The position numbers and the translations under genes are program-made. This document shows, in pieces, positions 53,311 through 61,659 of a stretch of 64,000 nt of DNA. The stretch is from Rhodoferax sp. U11-2br (GTDB lineage Bacteria; Pseudomonadota; Gammaproteobacteria; Burkholderiales; Burkholderiaceae_C), in the NCBI RefSeq assembly GCF_018619435.1, contig NZ_JAHFZF010000016.1, positions 36,497 through 100,496 on the forward strand. The letters run 5' to 3'. The first letter of the stretch is position 1, and every line of letters begins with the position of its first letter. Under the pieces are notes generated by a model, which saw only the letters and a program-made list of their open reading frames with translations, made no database searches and was not told the origin of the DNA.

Positions 53311-53745
53311 TTACTTGGTGTTGGCGAGCTTGCTTTCCAGCACGCCTTTTTGACCTTGTGTTGCATCCACCAGGTGCAGCTTGGTGCGTGCATACAACAC
53401 GCCCATCTTCACCTCTTGCCAGATGTAGAGCAGTGCGCCGGGTTTGGCGTCGATCTCCAGAGAGTCGGTGTTTTCTGCCTTTGAGCTCAGCGTGTGTTTG
53501 CCTGGTGCCACTTCTTTGTACAGGAAGGTTTTGGCGGCGGTCTGACCGATGGGTTTGCCATCCAGTTCGACATCCATCTTCACTGCGCCCCCCATGGATT
53601 CGTTGCGGTAAATGTAGACAGCGGTATTGTCCTTAGGGGCTGTGAACTTCTTGGCCGAGGCGTCCTGTTTGGCATCACCCATGTTGACGGAGGCGCAGCC
53701 AACCAGGCTGAGGGTGACGGCGGCGAGTGCAATGAACTTCTTCAT
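53311..53745 (-). CDS. DUF2846-type lipoprotein
   Basis: Start set at ATG 53745 (MKKFIALAAVTLSLVGCASV), a clear lipobox signal. The 144-residue protein has the DUF2846 pattern: AVYIYRNESMGGAVKMDVELDG, GQTAAKTFLYKEVAPGKHTL and a final beta segment. Members are small outer-membrane lipoproteins of unknown function. It lies alone between convergent and divergent neighbours. Confidence 0.85.
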   Translation of the reverse strand: MKKFIALAAVTLSLVGCASVNMGDAKQDASAKKFTAPKDNTAVYIYRNESMGGAVKMDVELDGKPIGQTAAKTFLYKEVAPGKHTLSSKAENTDSLEIDAKPGALLYIWQEVKMGVLYARTKLHLVDATQGQKGVLESKLANTK

Positions 53746-54004
53746 GCGAAATACTTTCTGGGTCGTTGAGAAAATAGATAACCACGCTGGCAACGTTGAG
53801 GATGAGCATCGTCATCGGTGGGTGGATGCGCGTCGAACAAACGACTTGGCCATCCGTGGTTGGCCGCAGGATGATAGGGGGCTTTTGTCGGGGCAAAATG
53901 GGCCGTCAGTGGCATCCTGAGGGCTAAAGCGAGGTTCTTTGCGCCAGGTCAAACAGGCTGAATACAACCCAAAAAAACTGCAGCGCCAGCTGCAGCGGCT
54001 GGCC

Positions 54005-55318
54005 TCAATGCATCAATTGGTACTGCAACAAATACACCCCAGCGCCGGCCAGATAACCCACCAGAGCCAGAGCACCGATTTTCTTGAGATACCAGAAAAA
54101 CTGGATCTTTTCCAGCCCCATGGCGGCCACCCCGGCGGCAGAGCCAATGATCAGGATCGAGCCACCGGTGCCTGCGCAGTAGGCCAGGAACTCCCAAAAG
54201 AAATGGTCCTGCGGGAACTGCTCCAGGCTGTACATGCCCATGGATGCGGCCACCAGCGGCACGTTGTCGACCACGGCGCTGGCCAGGCCGATGATCATCA
54301 CGATGATGTCCTGGCGCCCGACGGCCTGGCTCAACCACTGTGCCAGCGAGGTCAGCACGTGGGTGTGCTCCAGCGTGGCCACCGCCAGCAAGATGCCGAT
54401 GAAAAACACCAACGAGCCCATGTCGATCTTGCTCAGGGCATGGACCAGGGTGAAATGCTGTTTGGCCTCGTCTTCCTTGCGGCGATGCACGATGTCACCC
54501 ACCACCCACAACAGCCCCAGGCCAAACAAGATGCCCAGGAACGGTGGCAAATGGGTCAGTGTCTTGAACGCCGGTACCGCCACCAGAATGCCCAACCCCA
54601 GGAAAAACATCAGATTGCGTTCAAACAGGGTGGTGTGTGAACCGGCCATTGAAGCCGCCTTGGCGGGTGCCACCGCAGCCCGGCCACGCAGCATATAAGC
54701 CACGATCGCCAGTGGCACCAGCAGGCTCACCAGTGAGGGCAGCAACACGCCCTGGATGATCGCCAGGCTGGTGATCTGCCCACCAATCCACAGCATGGTG
54801 GTGGTCACGTCACCAATGGGTGACCAGGCGCCACCCGCGTTGGCGGCAATCACGATGATGCCGGCGAAAAACAGGCGGTCTTCGCGTTTGGCCAGCAGCT
54901 TGCGCATCAGTGAAATCATCACGATGGTGGTGGTCAGGTTGTCCAGGATGGAACTCAGGAAAAACGTGACAAAGCCCACCAGCCACATCAGCGTGGACAG
55001 CTTGGCGGTCTTGATGCGTGAGGTGATCACCTCAAAACCGTTGTGGGCGTCCACCACCTCCACAATCGTCATCGCCCCCATCAGAAAAAACACGATCTGT
55101 GCCGTGCTCATGAGCGACTCACTGAGCTGTTCACCCACCAGGTGGTGGTCACCCACCGACAGCGCGTACAGCGTCCACATCAGGCCAGCGCCAACCAGGG
55201 CCGAGCCCGATTTGTTGATTTTGAGGGGGTGTTCCAGCGCAATGGCCGCGTAGGCCACCACAAAAACGGCAATCAGGGCCGGGGCCACCAGGGCGACGGT
55301 TTGGGGTGCAAGAGACAT
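54005..55318 (-). CDS. nhaD: Na+/H+ antiporter, NhaD family
   Basis: ATG 55318 (MSLAPQTVALVAPAL) is preferred over an upstream frame extension. The 437-residue protein has about 12 membrane helices and NhaD-type segments: FFLMGAMTIVEVVDAHNGF, FFLSSILDNLTTTIVMISL, NAGGAWSPIGDVTTTML and SAVVDNVPLVAASMGMY. NhaD exports sodium or lithium in exchange for protons and supports alkaline and salt tolerance. It belongs to the ion transporter superfamily; other ArsB/NhaD relatives are less likely given the LDNLT motif. Confidence 0.9.
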   Translation of the reverse strand: MSLAPQTVALVAPALIAVFVVAYAAIALEHPLKINKSGSALVGAGLMWTLYALSVGDHHLVGEQLSESLMSTAQIVFFLMGAMTIVEVVDAHNGFEVITSRIKTAKLSTLMWLVGFVTFFLSSILDNLTTTIVMISLMRKLLAKREDRLFFAGIIVIAANAGGAWSPIGDVTTTMLWIGGQITSLAIIQGVLLPSLVSLLVPLAIVAYMLRGRAAVAPAKAASMAGSHTTLFERNLMFFLGLGILVAVPAFKTLTHLPPFLGILFGLGLLWVVGDIVHRRKEDEAKQHFTLVHALSKIDMGSLVFFIGILLAVATLEHTHVLTSLAQWLSQAVGRQDIIVMIIGLASAVVDNVPLVAASMGMYSLEQFPQDHFFWEFLAYCAGTGGSILIIGSAAGVAAMGLEKIQFFWYLKKIGALALVGYLAGAGVYLLQYQLMH

Positions 55319-55737
55319 GGTCGAAGTTACTCCGCGTGGCGGCCCGACCAGCGCTAACAACCTGCTACACCACAACACGCAATGTAAACACCCGGGGCGC
55401 ATTCTAGATGCACTTGAGCACACAAAGTTTGGCCAACGGCTGAGCTCTATCGTGCCCGGCGTTGCCAAGCCCTTGCATAAGAAATTGGCCTCCAGCCCTT
55501 TTGGAATAAGGGTTGGCAGCTATTTCAGAAATAGCGTTGTTTGTGGGAGCGGGTGCAGAGACACATCCGCGTTTTTTGCAACACTTCCCCCAAACGGGGG
55601 ATATCCAAATCGGGCCGAGCCACTGAGAATGGGCAGACAGGCGATGCCAGCCAGCACCTCTTGGCGGCAAGCAGATTGTTTGCAGAATGCTCAGGCGTGC
55701 ACCAACTTGACTTACCTCTGACACCATCAACAAAGTT
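55319..55737. other. Gene-free stretch upstream of nhaD
   Basis: About 420 bases that should contain the nhaD promoter and, on the other strand, the promoter of the acetyltransferase at 55738. Hairpin repeat copy 9 lies at 55480-55536. I see no riboswitch-like structure and no convincing gene. Confidence 0.6.
55480..55536 (+). repeat. Hairpin repeat family, copy 9 (well preserved)
   Basis: AAATTGGCCTCCAGCCCTTT, then TGGAATAAGGGTTGGCAGCTAT. The stem AGCCCTT pairs with AAGGGTT. A second short inverted repeat, GCTATTTCAGAAATAGC, closes its right side. Confidence 0.85.
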
Positions 55738-56187
55738 ATGGACATCCAAGTTCACTTCAGGCCCTATTCGCGCAACGAGAGAGAGACCTGCCTGGGCCTT
55801 TTTGATGCCAACTGCCCGGAATTTTTTGCGCCGGGTGAGCGTCTTGACTATGCGAGTTTTCTTGACACCGGCTCGGCTTGTTACGAGCTGTGTCAGGTCC
55901 AGGGCCAGGTGGTGGGTGCTTTTGGGTTGACGGGCCATGGACGTCTGTGCCGCAGTGTGAGCTGGTTGCTGCTGCACCCATCCTTTCAAGACATGGGCAT
56001 TGGCTCGGCGGTGATGGCCCGCTTGATCAGGCTCGCCATTTCCCTCGGGCTGGAGTTGGTGGAGATCGCCGCGAGCCACAAGTCCGCGCCGTTCTTCACC
56101 AAGTTTGGCGCCGTGATCAACGGATTCATCCCAGACGGCTGGGGTGCAGGCATGCATCGGGTGGACATGGCGCTGGCGATCCGATGA
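55738..56187 (+). CDS. GNAT-family N-acetyltransferase
   Basis: The 149-residue protein begins MDIQVHFRPYSRNERETC and contains GQVVGAFGLTG (strand 4), LLLHPSFQDMGIGSAVMARLI (acetyl-CoA motif) and EIAASHKSAPFFTKFGAVI. The Arg/Gln-x-x-Gly-x-Gly/Ala loop is present as QDMGIGSA. Substrate unknown. An attC-like segment lies between it and the next gene. Confidence 0.86.
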   Translation: MDIQVHFRPYSRNERETCLGLFDANCPEFFAPGERLDYASFLDTGSACYELCQVQGQVVGAFGLTGHGRLCRSVSWLLLHPSFQDMGIGSAVMARLIRLAISLGLELVEIAASHKSAPFFTKFGAVINGFIPDGWGAGMHRVDMALAIR

Positions 56188-56255
56188 CCCAGCAGTTCAC
56201 TGGAGTCACAGCTGCTTCGCGGTTCGGCCTAACTCAGGCAAAGGGCATCTCACCC
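56188..56255 (+). other. Degenerate attC-like sequence upstream of the DUF5680-like gene
   Basis: GGCCTAACTCAGGCAAAGGGC (about 56226-56246) resembles the inner boxes of integron attC sites, typically GGCTTAACTCAGGCGTTAGGC, and CTGCTTCGCGG just before it has the look of an attC variable terminal. It ends ten bases before the next start codon. Confidence 0.4.
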
Positions 56256-56729
56256 ATGAGCACACTACCGCACGAGTTCGGTCGATTTCTCCGCACTGCA
56301 AAAACCGCGACCTACGCCGCTCAGGGAGACCAAGCGTCTGTTGCCCCAGTTCTGCAAGATGCGAAGCAGCTTGAATATGGTGAAGGCAGGTTTCTTTATC
56401 GGGATATTTATTTCGGAATGCTCCGCTTCGTTGGTCACGAGGTCGTCTATTCCGGCGGGAGTGCTATCTGGTCGATGGGTTATGCCGGTGGTTTGTCTCC
56501 TGACGTGGCGCCAGACTCTGCCCAGCCCATCTACGCCTTCCTGCGTAAAGCATTGCTGGACCCGAATGAGATCATTCCAATTCGCGGCCCGTCCACACTT
56601 CAGTCTGACGACATGCTCTACACCTGCCAAGTCAAAGGTTCACTTGAATGGTTTCATGGCAGCGAGACAATTGCCAAGAACGGATTGCCGCTATACGAAC
56701 TTCGGTTCAGCGGTGGTTGCCTTGCATGA
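56256..56729 (+). CDS. DUF5680-like protein
   Basis: Start at ATG 56256 (MSTLPHEFGRFLRTAK). The 157-residue protein matches the DUF5680 pattern from memory: an N-terminal FL..AK..TYAAQGDQ, then LEYGEGRFLYRDIYFGMLRF, GHEVVYSGGSAIWSMGYAGG, and a C-terminal LEWFHGSETI. The function of the family is unknown. The DNA is less GC-rich than the surroundings, and the attC-like scar before it suggests arrival as an integron cassette. Confidence 0.7.
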   Translation: MSTLPHEFGRFLRTAKTATYAAQGDQASVAPVLQDAKQLEYGEGRFLYRDIYFGMLRFVGHEVVYSGGSAIWSMGYAGGLSPDVAPDSAQPIYAFLRKALLDPNEIIPIRGPSTLQSDDMLYTCQVKGSLEWFHGSETIAKNGLPLYELRFSGGCLA

Positions 56730-56849
56730 ATTTGTGGCCTCGGCCCGATGACCCTGGTTCAAGCGGAGCACCAACGGCTGAGCGGTACGGCTTGGTCCGC
56801 AGGAGCGGGTGCACTTTCAGCAGAGCATTGATTCGGAGTAGTCTCAGCA

Positions 56850-56902
56850 TTTTTTTGCCTCTATCCCTTATTCAATAAGGACTGGCTGCTATTCAAATAA
56901 AA
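56850..56902 (+). repeat. Hairpin repeat family, copy 10
   Basis: TTTTTGCCTCTATCCCTTAT, then TCAATAAGGACTGGCTGCTAT. The stem is CCTTAT-TCA-ATAAGG. It lies between the DUF5680-like gene and the end of the P-type ATPase gene. Confidence 0.8.
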
Positions 56903-56916
56903 GTGACTCGTCGTGA

Positions 56917-59565
56917 TCAGGTTATGGCAAGAGGTGTGGCCGACCGCCTGCGCCAGGCTTTCTCCATCTCCACGACCACCCCTACCACCGCTGCCGCGCC
57001 CAGGCAGATGCCCAGCTCCATCAGGCTCAGGGGCTGGGTTTTGAAGATCGGGTTGAGCACCGGCACATAAATGGTCGCCATTTGCAGCAAGAAGGTTAGC
57101 AACACCGCACCCAGCAAAGGTTTGTTGCTGCCCAGGCCTTGTGTCCACAGCGCGTCGCGCTCGGAGCGGATGGCCATCACATGCACCATCTGGGACAGGG
57201 TCAGCACGGTGAACACCATGGTTTGCCAGTGGGCGTGGCCGGTCGACAAGGCCCAGGCCTGCACACCCAGACACAGGACAGCAATCAGCAGCCCGACACC
57301 CAGGATGTGTTGCCACATGCCGTTGGCAAACAGGCTTTCGTCTGGCGCGCGCGGTGGGCGCTGCATGACACCACGCTCAGCCGGTTCGGCCGCCAGCGCC
57401 AGGCCCGGCAGGCCGTCGGTCACCAGATTCACCCACAGGATGTGGATCGGCTGCAGCGGGATCGGCAGCAACAGCAGCGGGGCCAGGAACAGCGTCCAGA
57501 TTTCGCCCGAGTTGCCGGTCATGGCGTAACGGATGAACTTGCGGATGTTGTCAAAAATGCGCCGCCCCTCACGCACAGCCGCCACGATGGTTGCGAAGTT
57601 GTCGTCCAGCAGCACCATGCTGGACGCCTCACGCGCCACGTCGGTGCCGCCTTGTCCCATGGCCACACCAATGTCGGCGCGTTTGAGGGCCGGGGCGTCG
57701 TTGACACCGTCACCGGTCATGGAAACGATCTGACCGCTGGCTTGTAAGGCTTCCACAATGCGGATTTTTTGCGCCGGGTCGACCCGGGCGTAGACCCGCA
57801 CCTTGGCCACACGATTCAGGAGCGCGGCATCGTCCAGATCGGTCAGGTCTTGCCCGGTCAGTATCTCGGCCTGATCGTCCGGCACGATGCCGAGTCGTTG
57901 GGCAATGGCCCGCGCGGTGGCCGGGTGGTCGCCGGTGATCATCACTGGGGTGATGCCCGCGCTGATGCAGTCGCGCACGGCGGCGGCGGCCTCTTCCCGG
58001 GGCGGGTCAATCAGGGCAATGAGCCCGAGAAACTGTAGCTGGCTCTCGACCCCAGCCAAGGCATCACCCTCGGGCAGAGTTGCAAAATCGCGTCGCGCCA
58101 GGGCCAGCACACGCAGGCCTTGTGCCGCCAGGGTGTTGGCCTGGTCGATCACGACCTGGGGGTCCAGCGGCTGGGCGCCATCCGTAGCCCACTGCGCATC
58201 ACAACAGGCCAATACCGACTCGGGTGCACCTTTGGTGTAGCCGATAAAACGCTCGCCGCTGCGGTGCAGCGTGGTCATGCGTTTGCGGTCTGAGTCAAAC
58301 GGCAGCTCCTGCAGACGTGGCAAGTCGGTCTCAAGCTGGGTTTTGTCCAGCCCAGCACCTTGTGCCACCAGCACCAGCGCGGTTTCGGTCGGGTCGCCTT
58401 GCCAGGCCTCGGCGCTGTTGTCGCCGGGATTGTGGTGGGCATCGTTGCACAGGGCGGCGGCACGCAAGGCTTCCAGAACCTCCGGCGTCGGGTCAGGCGC
58501 GCCAGGCAACCATGCGGCGCCCTGGACCCAGAGTTGTTCGGCAAACATCTTGTTTTGGGTCAGGGTGCCGGTTTTGTCGGAACAAATGGTAGTGACCGAG
58601 CCCAAGGTTTCCACCGACGGCAGACGCCGCACCAGGGCGTGCACCGCCACCATGCGTTTGGCCCCCAGTGCCAGCAGCACCGTGACCACTGCGGGCAAGG
58701 CTTCGGGAATGGCGGCCACCGCCAGGCTGATGGCGGTCAGGGCCATCAGCAGCGGGGCTTCACCGCGCCACACACCTGCTACAAAAATGATGACGCAGAT
58801 GCCAATTACCACGAGGGCTAGACGCTTGCCAAAGGCTGCAAGCCGGTTTTGCAGCGGGGTGCTGCGGTCGTCCTGGTCCAGCAACTGCGCGACCTTGCCC
58901 AGCTCGGTGGCCATGCCGGTGGCCAGCACCAGCCCGCGTGCCCGCCCCAGGCTGACGGTGGTGCCTTTGAACACCATGTTGAGCTGGTCACCCAGTGCGT
59001 TGCTGCTGTCGCTCGGCAGCACATGGGGCTGTTTGGCCACGGTGACGGACTCGCCGGTCAGCGCCGATTCATCTACCTGCAGTTGCGCGATGTCGATCAG
59101 GCGCATGTCGGCCGGGACCTGGTTGCCGGCCTCCAGCAGCACGATGTCGCCCGGCACCAGGGTCGGGGAGGGCACCGTTTGCACCTGACCGTCACGCAGC
59201 ACTTGAGCCTGGGCGGTGGCCAGCACCTGCAACGCCGCCATGGCGCGGTCGGCGCGCCAGCTTTGCACAAAACCGATCACCGCGTTGAGCAACACAATCA
59301 CCAGAATCGCCACTGTGTCGATCAGGTCCCCAATCAGGCCCGACACCACGGCGGCCGCCAGCAGCACCAGCACCATGAAGTCGGTGAACTGGGCCAGCAG
59401 CAAGCGCCAGGGCCCGCGTCGGGTTTGGCTCTGCAGCGCATTGGGACCAAAGCGCTCTAAGCGATGGGTGACCTCATCCTGACTCAGACCCTGGGCCGGG
59501 TCGACCGATTGTTCGGTCAGGAGTTCTTGGGTTTCGCGCTGGTGCCATGGGATCGGGTTGGACAT
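56917..59565 (-). CDS. Cation-transporting P-type ATPase (Ca2+-ATPase-like, type IIA)
   Basis: ATG 59565 (MSNPIPWHQRETQELL) starts an 882-residue protein. It has an N-terminal cation-ATPase domain, an actuator domain with TGES (DESALTGESVTV), the phosphorylation site CSDKTGTLTQN (Asp about residue 332), the nucleotide domain, and the hinge GDGVNDAPALK (about residue 621). In helix 4 the usual PEGLP of SERCA-type pumps is PEALP, and helix 6 keeps NLVTDGLPGLALA. It probably exports calcium or another divalent cation. It lies ten bases after cbpM on the same strand, so it may be part of the same operon. Confidence 0.9.
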   Translation of the reverse strand: MSNPIPWHQRETQELLTEQSVDPAQGLSQDEVTHRLERFGPNALQSQTRRGPWRLLLAQFTDFMVLVLLAAAVVSGLIGDLIDTVAILVIVLLNAVIGFVQSWRADRAMAALQVLATAQAQVLRDGQVQTVPSPTLVPGDIVLLEAGNQVPADMRLIDIAQLQVDESALTGESVTVAKQPHVLPSDSSNALGDQLNMVFKGTTVSLGRARGLVLATGMATELGKVAQLLDQDDRSTPLQNRLAAFGKRLALVVIGICVIIFVAGVWRGEAPLLMALTAISLAVAAIPEALPAVVTVLLALGAKRMVAVHALVRRLPSVETLGSVTTICSDKTGTLTQNKMFAEQLWVQGAAWLPGAPDPTPEVLEALRAAALCNDAHHNPGDNSAEAWQGDPTETALVLVAQGAGLDKTQLETDLPRLQELPFDSDRKRMTTLHRSGERFIGYTKGAPESVLACCDAQWATDGAQPLDPQVVIDQANTLAAQGLRVLALARRDFATLPEGDALAGVESQLQFLGLIALIDPPREEAAAAVRDCISAGITPVMITGDHPATARAIAQRLGIVPDDQAEILTGQDLTDLDDAALLNRVAKVRVYARVDPAQKIRIVEALQASGQIVSMTGDGVNDAPALKRADIGVAMGQGGTDVAREASSMVLLDDNFATIVAAVREGRRIFDNIRKFIRYAMTGNSGEIWTLFLAPLLLLPIPLQPIHILWVNLVTDGLPGLALAAEPAERGVMQRPPRAPDESLFANGMWQHILGVGLLIAVLCLGVQAWALSTGHAHWQTMVFTVLTLSQMVHVMAIRSERDALWTQGLGSNKPLLGAVLLTFLLQMATIYVPVLNPIFKTQPLSLMELGICLGAAAVVGVVVEMEKAWRRRSATPLAIT

Positions 59566-59575
59566 GGTGTGCCGG

Positions 59576-59917
59576 TCAACAACCCATGTCGGAGCGCAGG
59601 TGAGAAGGCAGTTGGGCTTGTAGTGAATGCACCTGACGCTCCAGTATTTCAATACGCGTCAGCTTGTCCAGCACAATGGCCACAGTGAACAGGTCCAGGT
59701 CATAGTCCACCCGCAACTTGGCGGCATGACGCAGCGGCATCACCCACTGGGCGCTGAAAACGCGCTCGGGTGTCGCAGGGCTGACCGGCAGCAGCGCACA
59801 GTACTCCACCAACTCATCCAGCTCGGCCTCGGTCATGCCGCAGCAATGGCTCAACTCGGCCAAGCTGATGGTCTCCAGACTGTCGGCTGCGCGCCACTGG
59901 GCTGTTGCTTGTGTCAT
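59576..59917 (-). CDS. cbpM: CbpM-like chaperone modulator
   Basis: The 113-residue protein has a MerR/CbpM-type helical fold ([46 protein letters not shown]). CbpM binds the J-domain of CbpA and limits its activity. It overlaps the cbpA stop by four bases, the usual gene order. A short acidic N-terminus precedes the fold. Confidence 0.87.
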   Translation of the reverse strand: MTQATAQWRAADSLETISLAELSHCCGMTEAELDELVEYCALLPVSPATPERVFSAQWVMPLRHAAKLRVDYDLDLFTVAIVLDKLTRIEILERQVHSLQAQLPSHLRSDMGC

Positions 59918-60819
59918 GTCGGGTTCTCCTTGGGCGTGGTGGCGCGTGGATTGAAGTGTGAAATACGCGCCAGCTCCAGGAACAGCGCGCGTTCTGCCGC
60001 GCTCAGGGTGGCTGGCACGTCAATGTGAACCAGGGCGTAAATGTCGCTTTGGCCCGCCAGCAGACCGCGCCCGCGCAGGCGCAGCTTGCGTCCCGAACGG
60101 GTGCCCGCAGGAATGGTCAGCAGCACCGGGCCATCGAGCGTGGGTACCTCCACCCCGCCACCCAAAGCGGCCTCCCAGGGAGTCAGCGCCAGGTCAAAGT
60201 ACAGATCCAGCCCGTCGGGCCGGAAAATGGGGTGCGGTGCCAGGCTGATGTGCAGGTAAATGTCGCCATCGGGTGCGCCATGCTGGCCCGGGCCACCTTT
60301 GCCGCGCAGGCGCAGTTTCTGGTCTTGCCGCACGCCGGGCGGAATGGTGACTTCCAGTTCGCGCGCACCTGCGCCGTCTTTCAGAGTGAGTTTGACGGTG
60401 GTGCCTTGGCGTGCGTCGGCCAGCGGGATCGTGATGCTGGTCTCGAAATCACGGCCTTTCATCGGCATGGTGGTCCGTCCCGCGCCCCGGCGTCCCTGGC
60501 CCATGGCTGCCAGCAGGTCGGCCAGGTCGATGTCTTCAAACGACTGGCCACCGGTTGAAAAATCGTGTTGCCATTGCGGCGGGGGTGAAAACTCGGCGCC
60601 CGGCTGCGGGTGGCCCAGCTCGTCATAGGCGGCGCGTTTGGTCGGGTCTTTGAGCGTGGCGTAGGCTTCGGCGGCTTCTTTGAAGCGGGCCTCGGCGTCT
60701 GGCGCCTTGGACATGTCGGGGTGGTGGGTGCGTGCCAGCTTGCGGTAGGCCTTTTTGATCTGGTCCAGATCGGCGTCGCGCGGCACCCCCAGTGTGTCGT
60801 AATAGTCTTTGTATTTCAT
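59914..60819 (-). CDS. cbpA: CbpA-type DnaJ cochaperone
   Basis: The 301-residue protein has an N-terminal J-domain with the HPD motif ([14 protein letters not shown], about residues 28-41), a short linker, and two C-terminal substrate-binding barrels ([20 protein letters not shown] and [14 protein letters not shown]). The zinc-finger cysteines of DnaJ are absent, which marks it as CbpA. It works with DnaK and is curbed by CbpM, whose gene overlaps its end. AGGAG precedes the start. Confidence 0.93.
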   Translation of the reverse strand: MKYKDYYDTLGVPRDADLDQIKKAYRKLARTHHPDMSKAPDAEARFKEAAEAYATLKDPTKRAAYDELGHPQPGAEFSPPPQWQHDFSTGGQSFEDIDLADLLAAMGQGRRGAGRTTMPMKGRDFETSITIPLADARQGTTVKLTLKDGAGARELEVTIPPGVRQDQKLRLRGKGGPGQHGAPDGDIYLHISLAPHPIFRPDGLDLYFDLALTPWEAALGGGVEVPTLDGPVLLTIPAGTRSGRKLRLRGRGLLAGQSDIYALVHIDVPATLSAAERALFLELARISHFNPRATTPKENPT

Positions 60820-60912
60820 GGTGTCACTGTGCTCCTGGTCCCAACGCTGAAGAACGTACCCCTACCTGCGCTGGTCGTGGTGCGTCCGGGCTCAGGTTTT
60901 GACCAGTTCAAT

Positions 60913-61566
60913 TCAATGCGTCACCGTGATGTTGTTGACCACTTGGCGCACACCGGGTGCACTCCAGGCAGCGTTGCGGGCCAGTTCACTTTCGGCCCAG
61001 CTGTGGCTGGTGCCACTCAAGATGACGTCGGTGCCGCTCACCTGCACCGTGATGTCTTTGGCATCGTCCTTGGCGCGGCGACGTAAGGCGGCTTCAATAT
61101 CGTCCTTCACCACACTCAGAGACACCGCTGGTTTCAGGGCAATCTGGTCGCTGACACCGGTCACCCCCATCAGGTAGCGCACCGCTCTGGTGGCTGAACG
61201 GCGCTGGTAGTCCCAGTCGACCTCACCTGCCAGGGTGACCCAACCGTTCTCAACCAGCACCTTGACGCTATCGAGTGGCAACAAACTGGTCCATTGCAGG
61301 ACGTTTTCTACTGCTTGTGCTATGTCGGCGTCGTTGCGCTTGTCCGATCCGGGCAGAGTGACCCGAATGTCTACCGCCAAACCTTTGACGCCACCTACGC
61401 GCTGGGCAGCCGACTCGGCATCCCATTTCTCGCCAAAACTGCCAACGTCACCCGACAAGCTGGCAATGCCGTCTTTCACCGAGACGCCAATTTGCGCCGC
61501 GTTGACAGACGCCTCCCAGCCCAGTTCCTCCATCACGTCATGTTGTAGTTGGCTGTCGGTTTTCAT
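60913..61566 (-). CDS. Triple-BON-domain protein (OsmY-like)
   Basis: The 217-residue protein is three BON domains in a row (about residues 1-70, 75-145 and 148-216), each showing the pattern V..G.A.L.G.V and repeated VKGL..DI-type strands. There is no obvious signal peptide, so it may be cytoplasmic or use another export route, unlike the other BON proteins in the window. It sits upstream of cbpA on the same strand, 93 bases away. Confidence 0.87.
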   Translation of the reverse strand: MKTDSQLQHDVMEELGWEASVNAAQIGVSVKDGIASLSGDVGSFGEKWDAESAAQRVGGVKGLAVDIRVTLPGSDKRNDADIAQAVENVLQWTSLLPLDSVKVLVENGWVTLAGEVDWDYQRRSATRAVRYLMGVTGVSDQIALKPAVSLSVVKDDIEAALRRRAKDDAKDITVQVSGTDVILSGTSHSWAESELARNAAWSAPGVRQVVNNITVTH

Positions 61567-61583
61567 AGCTTGCTTTCAAACTT

Positions 61584-61622
61584 GTTGATAGTCAACCAGT
61601 GTCAGACTCACCTGGGGTCTGA
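61584..61622. promoter_or_regulatory. Two inverted repeats between the AI-2E-type and triple-BON genes
   Basis: GTTGA-TAG-TCAAC (61584-61596) and TCAGAC...GTCTGA (61602-61622, nine-base spacer) lie just upstream of the BON gene start. They could be operators or a weak terminator of the preceding gene. No matching regulator is known. Confidence 0.4.
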
Positions 61623-61659
61623 TCTGTGCGCCACGACACGCAGCCGGGGGATTTGTGTC

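Noticed and set aside
58793..58830. GCCAATTACCACGAGGGCTAG in the ATPase gene, resembling the reverse repeat
   Set aside because: It lacks the AAGGG arm and the AGCTAT tail, and the protein segment is ordinary for the family.
61584..61596. GTTGATAGTCAAC as a third FNR box
   Set aside because: Arms are only five bases with a three-base spacer; the FNR geometry TTGAT-N4-ATCAA does not fit.
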